Below, in pieces: positions 31,893-41,969 of a stretch of DNA of 64,000 bases. Under the pieces are notes generated by a model. It searched no databases. It was not told the origin of the DNA and worked only from the letters and a program-made list of their open reading frames with translations. Location: contig OY723240.1 in assembly GCA_963210315.1 (NCBI GenBank), positions 2,108,001-2,172,000 of the forward strand. Direction: 5' to 3'. The stretch comes from Rhynchopus euleeides. Taxonomy: Eukaryota; Euglenozoa; Diplonemea; Diplonemida; Diplonemidae. Numbering within the stretch: the first letter of the stretch is position 1; every line of letters starts with the position of its first letter. The position numbers were made by a program, and so were the translations under genes.

Positions 31893-32509
31893 GTGCAGTG
31901 TCTGTACCCTGCCTTGCTTGTGTGTTTGACATGTGATCCTTTGGGCGTGCTGCTTTCTAGCCTCTTCAGACCCCTGCTCCGTTTGCCGGCCACATGCATG
32001 CCGCTGTGTGTGTACATCTGAGATGAGAAGAGGGCAAATGATTGACGCAGTGCTCTCCTGCAGATAGCCCCCCTCACCAGCAGGGCTATCGTGGGTGCTT
32101 CTGTGTTGCTGGGATATTGACCCATGCAGCCCCACACCCAGCCTCGCCCCCACCAATCCTGTGTTGGCGTGATTTTGTCGCACACACCACAGGATTTCCG
32201 TAAAACCGAGGGGAATTGGGAGCCATTTCCGGACAGCGCCACCACAATCAGTAAGCTTGTTTAAGCACCTTCGGTGCGACAAGGGAGTCAAGGGAGGACT
32301 AGAGAGGACGCCTTCCCTGTGCGTACTTGTTTTTTTGTTAGTTCGGCGTTGCCAACTGGGGAAACTTTCTGTGCCTTTAGCTGGATCGTGCGTCCCCACT
32401 CACACCACTTCATCAGACCGGGGAGTGGTGTACACAAAGAGTGGGGTCTGCGTTCCAACAAAACAACTTTTGGCAGTAATTGGTTTGTTGTCTCGTTTTG
32501 CTGTCACTT
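31893..32509. other. Intergenic region before RT relic
   Basis: No gene seen. A small hairpin (AGCACCTTCGGTGC at 32262) resembles one at 53829. The 3' half probably belongs to the decayed element that contains the RT relic. Confidence 0.45.
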
Positions 32510-32935
32510 GCTGGTCATGAAGGTGATGCCGATGGGCTGGAGTTGGGCCCCCTCTGCATTGCCCAACACACCGCCCATACCCTCCTTCCTGGAGGGGGAG
32601 ATATGGGTGGACAATCTGTAATAGTGTTGATGGATAGTGAGGAACAGGTCCTCCGGCGCCACAGTGCGCTACGTGAGAGGTGTGAATTTGTGGGAGTCGA
32701 GCTGAAAAAGACCCGGCCAACGGGCCTCCGTCGCGTGGCGATCGGACTGTAGTTCGACTGCGGCGTGCAAGATTCCATTTGGACCCGGATTGGGGGACCA
32801 AGTTTTTAAACGCCAAATCATGGACTGCGCTGCAGCAGGACAAGGTGACGGCGAAGGAAGTGGCTGGTACGTGTGGTGGCTTGATCTGTTTTCTGTTTAC
32901 GTCCTGGTTCCACGTCACAGTACTGGAAGTGTTTT
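32510..32935 (+). pseudogene. Decayed RT fragment of a second VIPER-like element
   Basis: In three shifting frames it matches the RT at 26576-28207 in order: VMKVMPMGWSWAPS (about 32514), GEIWVDN (about 32600), EEQVLRRH..R..FVGVELKK (32640-32710), then LDPDWGTKFLNAKSW and VTAKEVAGTCGGLICFLF (32775-32905). Everything between is shortened and out of frame. It keeps WVDN in place of YxDD. Confidence 0.85.
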
Positions 32936-33548
32936 GGAATGTCGCGATTTTGTCCGGTTGCACAAACAAAACAAAAGAAATCCGGCAATCTTTTTTTGTG
33001 GAAGGCCTCATTCCCTGCCTTGTGTGCTTGCCCTTCTCCCGGTTCTCTCCTGGTCGACATGCTCGGCCTGTTGCACTGTCGATGTTTTGCGTTTCAGCTT
33101 GAAGTTTCGTGGTGGGTCTGAGGCGGCATCATGCGACTCGCTGTACCCAGGGTCACAGCCGCCCACTCGCGTCATCTCCCCCCTCACTGCAGGGTGCTCA
33201 GGGGCCCTCTCCCCAACCCCTGCCATTGTCGCCATAATGTTATCCATTGCCGAACACCGACCCCCGCCACTGCAGTGACTGGAGTGGGGTGCGTGTGCGA
33301 CTACCCATGCCGAAGAGGGTTCTGGTCCTTTGTGCGCTTATGCAGCCTGTGTCCCCGCCCCTTCAGCGCCCACACCCGCACCCAACCCCCGTGCCCGCAA
33401 GGGTTGCCTTTTCAGATAACAAAAATATAAGGCTGTTGTTTGTGCGCCAAATCCGGTGCAACGTGTCGTGTGTTACCGTGCCCGAAGACACCCACACCAC
33501 TGCGCGACAGGGGTGTGCTGCACTGCGGTGCGGTGCACGTAACATTCA
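32936..33548. other. Intergenic region
   Basis: No gene seen. A reverse copy of the GGCGCACAAACAAC repeat end lies at 33428-33455. The CCAATCCGGTG-like sequence and CA-rich DNA follow up to the receptor start. Confidence 0.5.
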
Positions 33549-36137
33549 ATGCCGGCGGTGCATGTGGCAGCGCTTGTCGCGGTGCTGTGCACATCGATGT
33601 ACGGCACAGCGGCAGCGGACGAGTGTGGGGTCGTGGTCGTTGGGGGTGCAACAGGGGACAACACAGGGGACTTCAGCGTGACAGCGTCTAGCCCCAGCTG
33701 CACGCAGCCGACGGCGACAGTCGTAGCAGGCACGGGCAGGGTGCCAGTCGGCCTGGCGGCGGTGTGTGGCGGGGAGGCCGTGACGTCCGTGACGGTGGAG
33801 GGCGAGGGCAACGACTTCTGGAACATCAGCAGCGTGGAGCTGTGCGGGGTAGCGCTCGCCGTGCGGGGCGGCAACGGTGCGCGCAGCCATGTGGTGAGCG
33901 CACGCACGCATGCTGTGGTGTGGGAGGTGCTGCAGCTCACAGGCACAGACACACCCACCCGCCTCACCTCCTCATACGCAGCCCTCCACGAAGCTGAGGA
34001 CAATACGCGTGACATGCTGATTTTTGGCGACACGCCCCACACCTCTGTTTGCACAGGCGTTGTTATCCTCGTCATTGTCGCGTGTGCTTGTGCAGTTTTC
34101 GCAGGAGAGGTGTGCAGACGCAGGATAGAAGTCCTGCAGAGGCACCGTCGCAAGGTTGTCGACATATCACCGACACCACATACGTACCAAATCATGGTTG
34201 TGGATGACGACGGGCAATCGAACGACCCACTGGGACTGCACGCTGGTGCCTACGAGCCCTCTGAAGGACCAGCTGTCGGCAACAGGGACACCGTTCCGTC
34301 TCTCGGACAGGGGCCAGTGGAAACTGCGGACGTGATGTCGAAGAGTATTGAGCCACAGAATCGAGACTACTTGAACTGGGTCACACTGAATTCTCTCGGA
34401 TCAGGGTCGTATGCTGTTGTGCACCGCGTGAAGGTGAGGAACCGCGAAGCTGCCATGAAGACTGAGCATAATGCGGGCGAGAACCAGACCAACCGCGCTC
34501 TGAAGGAGGTGGTGCTCATCAAGAACGTGCCCCACCCTTACCTCATGGGTCTGTATGACATGAGCTACGATGCGGACAAACAGGTGCTGCGTGTGTTCAT
34601 GGAGTACGTCTCTGGCGGCACTCTTCTGGACAAGGCGAAGTCGCTGCCCGACAGGATGCCCGAGGAGCAGGCAGCGAAGTACACACGGCAGATCCTCCTG
34701 GGGCTGGCACACCTCCACTCGCACAACATCATCCACAGAGACGTGAAGGCAGGGAACGTGCTGCTGACCAACGAAGACAACGTGAAGCTGTGTGGCTACA
34801 GTGGGCTGAAGGAGATCCAGATGGAGACCCTCCTGCAAACAGTGAGTCTCACTGAGACGGCTGCCAACAGTGTTTACGGCAGCCCCAACTGGCTGGCCCC
34901 TGAGGTCGTTAGCGCCGATGAGGATCACCAGAAGGTCGGCCCCCCTGCCGACATCTACAGCTTGGGGTGCACCGTCTCTGAGATCCTCAACAGGGGTGTG
35001 CCGCCGGGGGATGACATAAGATTCAATAATGTCTGGCAGATGGTGATGCACCTGTATCTGCACAGGGGGCCGCCTGCCAACCTCGTCACGGATGTGTCAG
35101 AAGAGGCAGCTTCGTTCATAGCAGCAGCAGTCCTTGCTGATCCTGACACACGCCCCACTGCGAAGACCTGCCTGTCGCACTCTTTCCTGACGCGCTTCCC
35201 GTCAGCCGCTTCTGCGGACACTGAGACCTCACTCCTCAGCAAAGGCATGATGGAATCGTGGCTTCGTGTCGACGAGACGCCACTCGGAAGCGGCTCGTTT
35301 GGTGTGGTGTACCACGGGCAGGTGTCAGACGGGTCATGTGTCGCGGTGAAGCAGATCATGCTGGATGATGCAAACTCGAGGCAGCGTGAGCGGCTGTCCG
35401 AGGAGCTGCGTGTGATGGAGATGGTGGTGCACCGCAACATCGTGATGTACCTCGGGCATCATTGGCGTGACAAGCAGCTCCAGATCTTCCTCGAGCTTGT
35501 CTCCGGAGGGTCGGTGCGCGATAAGGTGAAGAAACTCGGCAGGTTGCCCGATGAGTTGGTCCACAAATACACGACACAGGCACTGGAGGGCCTGCAGTAC
35601 CTGCATGCCGGTGGGGCGGGGCGGCCCCCCGTTGCCCACCGCAATGTGAAGGGGGGCAACATGCTCGTGTCAGGGGATGTGCTGAAGCTTGCGGACTTCG
35701 GCTGCAGCAAGCTCCTGGAGGACGGGATGCGCAGTGTCGGGGCGGTCGGCGCCAACACCTTTGTCGGCACCCCCAACTGGATGTCACCGGAGGTGCTGAT
35801 GTCGGGTTCGAAGGGGGGGAAATACGACACGAAGTGCGACATCTGGTCCCTCGGCTGCACCGTCATCGAGATGATGGGCACGACACCGTGGCACCTCCAG
35901 GGCGGAGAGGGGCACTCCGCTATGCTGAGGCGCATCGCAGATGGCACAGGCGGGCCACCCCTGCCTGATAGGGTGTCCCCCGCACTTGCGCACTTCCTCA
36001 ACAAATGCTTCATCCGCGACCCCTCGCAGCGCGCTTCTGCCTCCGACCTGCTGCAGCACGACTACATCACAGGCAGATGCAATGTGTTGGACTGGTTGCA
36101 CAGGGTGCACCCACCAGGAAGCGTCACGCAAAAATAA
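33549..36137 (+). CDS. Receptor with two kinase domains, both lacking a catalytic residue
   Basis: 862 aa. Signal peptide (VHVAALVAVLCTSMYGTAAA), a 150-residue ectodomain, a membrane segment (VVILVIVACACAVF, about 34050-34110), then two kinase domains as in the gene at 19627. Kinase 1 (34378-35190) keeps AAMK and HRDVKAGN, but the DFG motif reads GYS (34794-34802). Kinase 2 (35272-36060) keeps GSGSFGVV, VAVK, ADFG and GTPNWMSPEVL, but HRD is HRN (codon 35643-35645), removing the catalytic base. It is probably a double pseudokinase with a signalling or scaffold role, unless substitutions are tolerated. The reading frame is otherwise perfectly intact. Confidence 0.88.
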   Translation: MPAVHVAALVAVLCTSMYGTAAADECGVVVVGGATGDNTGDFSVTASSPSCTQPTATVVAGTGRVPVGLAAVCGGEAVTSVTVEGEGNDFWNISSVELCGVALAVRGGNGARSHVVSARTHAVVWEVLQLTGTDTPTRLTSSYAALHEAEDNTRDMLIFGDTPHTSVCTGVVILVIVACACAVFAGEVCRRRIEVLQRHRRKVVDISPTPHTYQIMVVDDDGQSNDPLGLHAGAYEPSEGPAVGNRDTVPSLGQGPVETADVMSKSIEPQNRDYLNWVTLNSLGSGSYAVVHRVKVRNREAAMKTEHNAGENQTNRALKEVVLIKNVPHPYLMGLYDMSYDADKQVLRVFMEYVSGGTLLDKAKSLPDRMPEEQAAKYTRQILLGLAHLHSHNIIHRDVKAGNVLLTNEDNVKLCGYSGLKEIQMETLLQTVSLTETAANSVYGSPNWLAPEVVSADEDHQKVGPPADIYSLGCTVSEILNRGVPPGDDIRFNNVWQMVMHLYLHRGPPANLVTDVSEEAASFIAAAVLADPDTRPTAKTCLSHSFLTRFPSAASADTETSLLSKGMMESWLRVDETPLGSGSFGVVYHGQVSDGSCVAVKQIMLDDANSRQRERLSEELRVMEMVVHRNIVMYLGHHWRDKQLQIFLELVSGGSVRDKVKKLGRLPDELVHKYTTQALEGLQYLHAGGAGRPPVAHRNVKGGNMLVSGDVLKLADFGCSKLLEDGMRSVGAVGANTFVGTPNWMSPEVLMSGSKGGKYDTKCDIWSLGCTVIEMMGTTPWHLQGGEGHSAMLRRIADGTGGPPLPDRVSPALAHFLNKCFIRDPSQRASASDLLQHDYITGRCNVLDWLHRVHPPGSVTQK

Positions 36138-37319
36138 GCCAAATCAAAAAATCCCTGACAGGCTCGGCGTCGAGCGGTGCATCGCAGAGTGGTGGCTTCA
36201 ACAACATAGCCCCAGCCCCCTCTGCCGCGCAGTCCGCCCCCGGAGCCGCCCGTGCCGATGCCGCGGCCCCCGCCCCGCCAGCCGGCCCAGACGTTGCCGC
36301 CGAGTGCCCGGGACACCAGGCCTGCGTTCCCCGTCCCGCAAACGCGCAAACCCGCTCGCGAGCGCTTGAGCGCGATGTCTGTGGACGGGGAGCCCCAACA
36401 GGCATCAGCCGCAGATGGACAGCGTGCGCAGGCAGCTGCGAATGGTGGCTTCTACAACACCACCACAGCCCCTTCCGACAGCCACATGGCGCACGCGACG
36501 CCCACCACCCCAACCACCCCCACCGAGATGTCGCTGGACCCCCGCGCCGAAGACGAAGGCCTGTTCTCCTTCGAGGACCCGCGGCGCGGCAAAGGCGGAG
36601 ACAGCCGCACCCCTCCCCGTGCCCCCCATTTCCCCCCTCTCCCCTCCAGTGTTGAGCGCCCGCCCAGGGTACGTGACGTGTGAGGTACTGACGCCCCGGC
36701 TTGCCGGGGCCTGGGCATATGTTTTTTACACCCCGACCTCAGGGCCCTGTGAATGCTAGATCTCCCCGGTCCGGCCCTGTTTTTGTGCCGCCAGCACTGA
36801 GCCACCCCGGCCAGTGCGCGGTTTGTTTGTCGTTTGAACGGGTTCCCTGTCCCTGATACGTGCCCTCCTTCAGGTTGGCCCTTGCCCTGCAGTGCAGGGC
36901 AGCCACCTTCGAGGACCCCACTGAGCCGGATAGTGGCGGAAACCCATCAGAGCGAAGCTCCCAACGTACACACGCATGTCCGGTTGAGAGATGCCCCCCG
37001 ATCCACAGCTCTCGGCGGAATGTGACAAGAAGGCATGCTTGATAGGTCTTCTTGCTGACACTGGTCACCCGACGGGACGCACTCCCACCACCCCACCCCA
37101 CCCCACCACCCCATCCTCCGGCTCTTCTCTTGCAGTGCGAGCCACCCATGCCCCCATGCCGCACGTGGGGAGGATGGCTTTGCTGCTGTGTGGGGTCTGC
37201 TACCACGGTCTCACCTGGCCTGTGCCAACGCCTTCCCGGCCCGCCCCTCCCCGTCCCCCTGAGGCAGCAATTATATATACAGGGGCACAGAGGCTGCACT
37301 GCGGGTGGTGGTCCGTCAA
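36138..37319. other. Intergenic region with an uncertain ORF
   Basis: Contains the uncertain ORF at 36252-36683 and pyrimidine-rich DNA (36600-36650; 37083-37135). No other gene seen. A TTATATATAC stretch at 37271 precedes the XRCC4-like gene. Confidence 0.5.
36252..36683 (+). CDS. Uncertain Pro/Ala/Thr-rich ORF
   Basis: 143 codons, low complexity (PRPPPRQPAQTLPPS; TPTTPTTPTEMSLDP). An internal ATG at 36375 would give 102 aa. A short motif NGGFYNTTTAPSDS here resembles GGFNNIAPAPSAAQ in another frame about 200 bases upstream. That could mean a repeated, frameshifted disordered protein. No known domain; it may be non-coding. Confidence 0.25.
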   Translation: MPMPRPPPRQPAQTLPPSARDTRPAFPVPQTRKPARERLSAMSVDGEPQQASAADGQRAQAAANGGFYNTTTAPSDSHMAHATPTTPTTPTEMSLDPRAEDEGLFSFEDPRRGKGGDSRTPPRAPHFPPLPSSVERPPRVRDV

Positions 37320-38327
37320 ATGGACACACACGCAGCCCTGTCGGAGTTTGTCATCGATGGGGACACGTACTTCCTCGATCAGAGGTATACCAGCACCGAA
37401 GTGACCCTGGTGCTGATCGCTGCGTCAGACCTGCGGTGCTTTGTCGGGACAGCCCTGCTGCAGGACCTGCGTATCGCAGGCTTTAGGAAGTCGGAGTATC
37501 TCGAGCTGCTGAAGCGGGCGCTGCGCCTGCAGGATGAAAACGGGCGTGCCTTCAAGTATGGCCTGGTCCGCAGTGACGGTGGGGTGACCTTCGAGGTGCG
37601 TGTGCGTATGGGTGGGTTGGGGGCGTCGGGTGGTGCGGAGGGGGATGACGTGTTCCTGAATGGCGCCGTGTTTGTGATGTCGGGGGTGGAGAACCGCGGG
37701 GGCGAGTCGCATGCGGAGGTGGCAAGGTGCCTCCGGCGTCAGGCCATCTCGTCGGGCGCCGCGTCACAGACAGCCGCACGCCTTGCGCACAGCGAAGCTG
37801 AGCTCGCGAAGTACAAAAGTCTTGCAGAGTCTGCAGCCGAGCAGAAGCTGGAGGACGAAGAGCATGTGCTGCAGGTGTCCTGCGCACTGATCAACGAGAA
37901 GAAGGTGAAGCTGAAGGAGCTTCTGGCGCAGCTGCAGCAAGCGCAGGATGCGATGCAGCAGATGCAGGAGCAGGCCAACGAACGGTCGGAGGAGGTGGCG
38001 CGGCTGCGCAAAGCGCTTGTTGCGGCACGCGAGGAGGTTGCGACGAAGGACGCGGCTCTGAATGCAAACCCGCGGCAGCAGCAGCAGCAGCAGCCGCCCC
38101 CACAGCAGCCAGGCGCCCCGCAGCAGACACACCACCCGCACATCCGTCCTGTCGACTCCACCCTGGACTCCTACCCCGACTTCACCACCGTTGCGCCACA
38201 GCGCAAGCCTGCAGCGCCGGTGACAGCACGCAACAGCACCCGCAGCAGCAGTCCGCAGCCCAAGAGGCGTCGCTCTGAGGAGAAGGCGCCGCTGATCACA
38301 GCGCACGACCTCCTTGATTCTGACTGA
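37320..38327 (+). CDS. XRCC4-like protein (NHEJ scaffold candidate)
   Basis: 335 aa from ATG 37320. The N-terminal ~115 residues fit the small beta-rich head of the XRCC4/XLF/PAXX/SAS-6 group (FVIDGDTYFLDQRYTSTEVT, KSEYLELLKRALRLQ, GVTFEVRVRM). A long coiled coil follows (about residues 145-250) with LINEKKVKLKELLAQLQQAQ. Its NEKK lies at residue 192, close to the place of the NEKK in human XRCC4 that lies in the DNA ligase IV-binding stretch. The tail is Gln/Pro-rich and disordered with a basic PKRRR nuclear signal. SAS-6 or another coiled-coil head protein remains possible. Confidence 0.6.
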   Translation: MDTHAALSEFVIDGDTYFLDQRYTSTEVTLVLIAASDLRCFVGTALLQDLRIAGFRKSEYLELLKRALRLQDENGRAFKYGLVRSDGGVTFEVRVRMGGLGASGGAEGDDVFLNGAVFVMSGVENRGGESHAEVARCLRRQAISSGAASQTAARLAHSEAELAKYKSLAESAAEQKLEDEEHVLQVSCALINEKKVKLKELLAQLQQAQDAMQQMQEQANERSEEVARLRKALVAAREEVATKDAALNANPRQQQQQQPPPQQPGAPQQTHHPHIRPVDSTLDSYPDFTTVAPQRKPAAPVTARNSTRSSSPQPKRRRSEEKAPLITAHDLLDSD

Positions 38328-38953
38328 CCCGTGCGGCACCAGGGGCGACTTTGAGTTCAATGTGCCTGTGGCCATGTATGGCGTAGACTAGATGTGGGGC
38401 ACTGTTGTGGGTCAGCCCTCAGAGGAGGAGTGTTTGGTGCAGGTCTCTTCGACACACGCCGCAGCGAAGACCCACCCCCCCCCCCCCCCCCCCCCCCCCC
38501 CCCACCCCATCCCCTGCATAACGAGTGAAGGGTGATCATTCTTGTGCTCCCTTCAAATTCGATTTCACTACCCCACCCCATCCCCCCCCCCCCTCTTATT
38601 CCTGACGCCACCCCAAGGGGCAATGGCTGCAGCAAGCATCCTCTCCACAGGGAGTGGGACTTTGTCTCAGCTCCGCTGCGATATCCTGCATCGCGTGGCC
38701 AGTGCGGTGGAGGGTCTTCGTCATGGCGTCGACACCGCCGTCGGGCGGCGTTGCTTCATATTGTTCGGGGGTCCCCTTCTTGTCTGGTTTGTCCGAGGGG
38801 GGTGGGTCGGAGTGCATGTGGGGGGTCTGATCACACACGCAGGCTGTCCCATCCCACACCCCACACACCCTTCCCTTATCATTGGCTTGCATGCAGGTTG
38901 CAGGCAGGGTGTGGTGTTGGTGGAGCGCTGACATGACTTTGGAGGATACTATT
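38328..38953. other. Intergenic region with C39 run
   Basis: A run of 39 consecutive C residues lies at 38475-38513, followed by the 55-bp repeat shared with 2236-2290. The last 120 bases (CCACACACCCTTCCCTTATC, ATTGGCTTGCATGCAGGTTG) are the upstream module of the tRNA-Sec unit, also found at 13795 and 45055. Confidence 0.65.
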
Positions 38954-39040
38954 GCCGGGATGAAATCAACTGGTGTTGGTTGCAGACTTCAAATCTGTAG
39001 GCGGGGTGACCCGCAGCGGTTCAATTCCGCCTTCCCGGTG
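38954..39040 (+). tRNA. tRNA-Sec (UCA), copy 4
   Basis: Same 87-nt gene as copy 1 with T5 terminator. Its 3' flank extends into a block (39198-39270) shared with the flank of copy 5 at 45396-45470. The next gene starts 497 bases downstream. Confidence 0.93.
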
Positions 39041-39277
39041 CCTTTTTGTGGGCGATAGCCCGGCGCCTGCAGGGGTACCTTTTCAGTTTTTTTTCTGGGG
39101 ATGTCCCTATTTTGCATGTTTGAGCCCGTTTTCGATGGAATTTCTGTGTTTTGAGCCTGTTTTCGCGTCGCAAATGCGTCACGAATTCCATTTTCTGGCA
39201 CACTCGGGCGAGCTGTGAGGAGAGCACAGCCGCTTGAACATCAATCATGGTGGGAACGCCACAGTCATCCCACCCAC

Positions 39278-39376
39278 ACCCTATTTTTGCATGTTTGAGC
39301 CCGTTTTCGATGGAATTTTGGTGTTTTGAGCTTGTTTTCGCGTCACAAATGCGTCACAAATGCGTCACGAATTTTA
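39278..39376 (+). repeat. Second, partial copy of the tRNA-Sec 3' flank
   Basis: TATTTTTGCATGTTTGAGCC through CGTTTTCGATGGAATTTTGG and GCGTCACAAATGCGTCAC repeats the end of the flank of tRNA-Sec copy 4, without the tRNA. Remnant of a tandem unit. Confidence 0.8.
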
Positions 39377-39536
39377 TCGCCGTTCCGTGCCCATTTTTCC
39401 CGGAATGTGATGCCACCACGCTATGAAGAGAGATTCCTAGCCTGCCACCCACTCGACGGACACAGGCTGACATCCCACCAGATGGTCGTCCTGCCTGCCC
39501 ACACCACCACCCTGCACAGGACGCCCCACCCCTGTG

Positions 39537-41969
39537 ATGTATTACGATGACTTTGACGTCATGTGGCAGCGTGCCACAAGGCAGTTCCTCCAAGGTGGGT
39601 TCGGCACGCTTGCACTGCTGCTGTCCATCACGTGTCCTGCGCTGATTCTGTACTGCTTCAACAGGGACGGGCCTTACTACACGGCACACCACGCAGGTGC
39701 AGAGGTGGTCAGCATCTGGGCTCCGTCGCGGCAGCCCGAGCCGTGGCACGAGGACGGGCTGTTGCGGTGCACGTGGCTGGGAGAGACGAATCGGACGTGC
39801 CCTGCGCTGAACAGTACAGGCACCACAGAGCGCTCGCTGGCCGCCATGCGCACCATCACGATGTTCATCTACCCTGTGGCAGCGGCCGCACGCCCCGTCG
39901 TGCTCGGGTGCGCCTTTGCAGGCGTGCTGAAGGAGTCGTGGCTGTACGTCCTGCAGGCAGCGGTGGGAATGTGTTCCACCTTGGTACTTGCCGTGCTGTT
40001 CGACATCGCACCGCCTGTCCTGGCTGATGCTGATGCCGCAGACGGCTGGGTAGTGATGTGTGCCCTCCCGTCTGTGGTGTGGCTTGCGGTGCGTGTTGAG
40101 TTTATGTTCTGCTGGGGGCAGATCGGTCTGCCGATGTTTCTCCGAGAGTGCACTCTTTGCAGCGGCATGTTTCTGGCCGTACTGGTTGTGCTCGCGCCAT
40201 TCTGCCTTGGCCTAACATCCTTGGCCGGCGGCTCGTATGGCTGGCTGTACCTGGCGTCGCTTGTCCCACAGTTCGCCACCTTCATGCTAATCCTGTCCGA
40301 GGCTAGCGCGCTTGATTCTCCTCCAAAAGGGATGATGCTTGTCTTGCTGGAGCACGCTTTCTGGACGGTCATCTTCTACGCATTCTACGACAGCCACTTT
40401 CGATCGTTTGTGATGGACAGCACCTGGGTCTGCATCCCACCAGGCCTGCATGTGCTCTTCCCCGTGTCGATGCCTCTTGCGCTTCTTGTGACTCTGTATT
40501 CCGGCAGGAGTCACGGCACCCATGCATGCGATCGCCAGAGGCCCCACAACCGACACACTCAAGAGCACGGCCCTCCTGCCTACGACCTGCTTGAGGAAGC
40601 CAGTGGCTACGAAAGCTGCCCCGAATGGACAGATGCAGAAGGTGCCCTGTGCGACACAGCAGACGACGTGCTGCTGCACTTGCGGCTGCCCAACGGTGTG
40701 TTGGTGCCAGTGGAGCTGGGCAGCGACGCCACGCTCGGGGTGCTGCGCCTGCGTGCCGCAGACGCCCTCAGGGTGGACCGCATGGAGGTGCGGGTGCGGC
40801 TTGCCCTCTGTGGCGAGACCATTGCCGGGTGCAACACCACACCACTGCGCGACGTGGCAGGTCTGGAGGTGGGTGCCACTGTGGATGTGCACACCAAGCT
40901 AGGCCCAGGGTCAGACGCTTGCGACCTCATGGACCTGGCCTGTCAGCAAGACGACGTGCAAGCGGCACGGCGTGTGCTCACCACCTACCCTGTCGGCAGG
41001 CTGCTGGGTTATTGCCATTGGCTGCACGGTGGGGCTGACAATGTGCATGCGCTGCATTCGCTGCCCCACAGCTACCTGCGCTACGGCTGCCGTGGTGTGC
41101 TGCACTGCGCCCTGCTGGAGGGGAACCTCGCCAGTGCAGCAGCTGTCGTGAGGCTGCTGTTGCGAACCCCGGAGGAGGCAGCCTTGCGTGCCATCCAAGA
41201 GTCAGGCGTGCTGGGCAGGGCTTCCTTTTATGTTGCGTTTCGCGAGCTCGTTTCGCACAGCGACAGCCAACAAGAGTGCGTGGAATTGGCCACCAGATGC
41301 CCGGGCTTTCTTGAGAGCACCGCATGCGACCACAGCTACATTGTCGGGTATGGCTCATTCGACGGCGACTACACCGCCCGGTGGAGGCAGCTTCACGAGG
41401 CGGGGTGGCGGGCAACACCCTCTGCAGTGCAGCAGGCAGCCGAGCCTCAGTCCTCCCCCTTCCAGGTCAGCCTACTCACAGTTGTGCTCCTGGCCGACGG
41501 GACACATCTACGCGACCTGCCACACGCCATGCGTGCCCTGCGGCGTGTGTCCCTGATGCTCCTGCTGTACGCATCCCTTGCATGTGCAACCATCGCCGTG
41601 CACGCGACATGCGGCACGCATGGAGCGGATCCGACAGGCGGGTGGCTGTTCGTTGCCTTTCTCTGCGTTGCCAGTGTGACCATCGCAGTCGAGCTGACGC
41701 CGGAGTGGGTGCAGTGGGTAGTCACGCAGAAGCTGTGCAGCCTACACACACCACAGCCACAGCCACCTGCAGGCACGCCTGCCGGGGAGCCCACCGATGT
41801 GGAGATGCCTCTCCTCGGCCAGGGAAGCCCTCCCGCCCGTGGCATTGATGCACCCCTCGCGACACTGCCGCAGGGGCACACGATGCGGCAGGGCGGCACA
41901 GCCGGGCAGACGCCCACTCCGCAGCCTCAGGAGATGGCACTGATGGTGCGGAGCAGAAGGGGGCACTGA
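39537..41969 (+). CDS. Polytopic membrane protein with ubiquitin-like and ankyrin-like regions
   Basis: 810 aa from ATG 39537. About eight hydrophobic segments occupy the first ~325 residues (LALLLSITCPALILYCF, VLQAAVGMCSTLVLAVLF, GMFLAVLVVLAPFCLGL and others). A soluble part follows: first a ubiquitin-like fold (about 376-455; LHLRLPNGVLVPVELGSDAT, RLALCGETI, VGATVDVHTKLG), then ankyrin-like helices (DLMDLACQQDDVQAARRVL; GVLHCALLEGNLASAAAVV). Two more membrane segments (LMLLLYASLACATIAV, WLFVAFLCVASVTIAVEL) precede a Pro/Gln-rich tail. I know no family with this order. A receptor or channel-like membrane role is a guess. Confidence 0.78.
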   Translation: MYYDDFDVMWQRATRQFLQGGFGTLALLLSITCPALILYCFNRDGPYYTAHHAGAEVVSIWAPSRQPEPWHEDGLLRCTWLGETNRTCPALNSTGTTERSLAAMRTITMFIYPVAAAARPVVLGCAFAGVLKESWLYVLQAAVGMCSTLVLAVLFDIAPPVLADADAADGWVVMCALPSVVWLAVRVEFMFCWGQIGLPMFLRECTLCSGMFLAVLVVLAPFCLGLTSLAGGSYGWLYLASLVPQFATFMLILSEASALDSPPKGMMLVLLEHAFWTVIFYAFYDSHFRSFVMDSTWVCIPPGLHVLFPVSMPLALLVTLYSGRSHGTHACDRQRPHNRHTQEHGPPAYDLLEEASGYESCPEWTDAEGALCDTADDVLLHLRLPNGVLVPVELGSDATLGVLRLRAADALRVDRMEVRVRLALCGETIAGCNTTPLRDVAGLEVGATVDVHTKLGPGSDACDLMDLACQQDDVQAARRVLTTYPVGRLLGYCHWLHGGADNVHALHSLPHSYLRYGCRGVLHCALLEGNLASAAAVVRLLLRTPEEAALRAIQESGVLGRASFYVAFRELVSHSDSQQECVELATRCPGFLESTACDHSYIVGYGSFDGDYTARWRQLHEAGWRATPSAVQQAAEPQSSPFQVSLLTVVLLADGTHLRDLPHAMRALRRVSLMLLLYASLACATIAVHATCGTHGADPTGGWLFVAFLCVASVTIAVELTPEWVQWVVTQKLCSLHTPQPQPPAGTPAGEPTDVEMPLLGQGSPPARGIDAPLATLPQGHTMRQGGTAGQTPTPQPQEMALMVRSRRGH

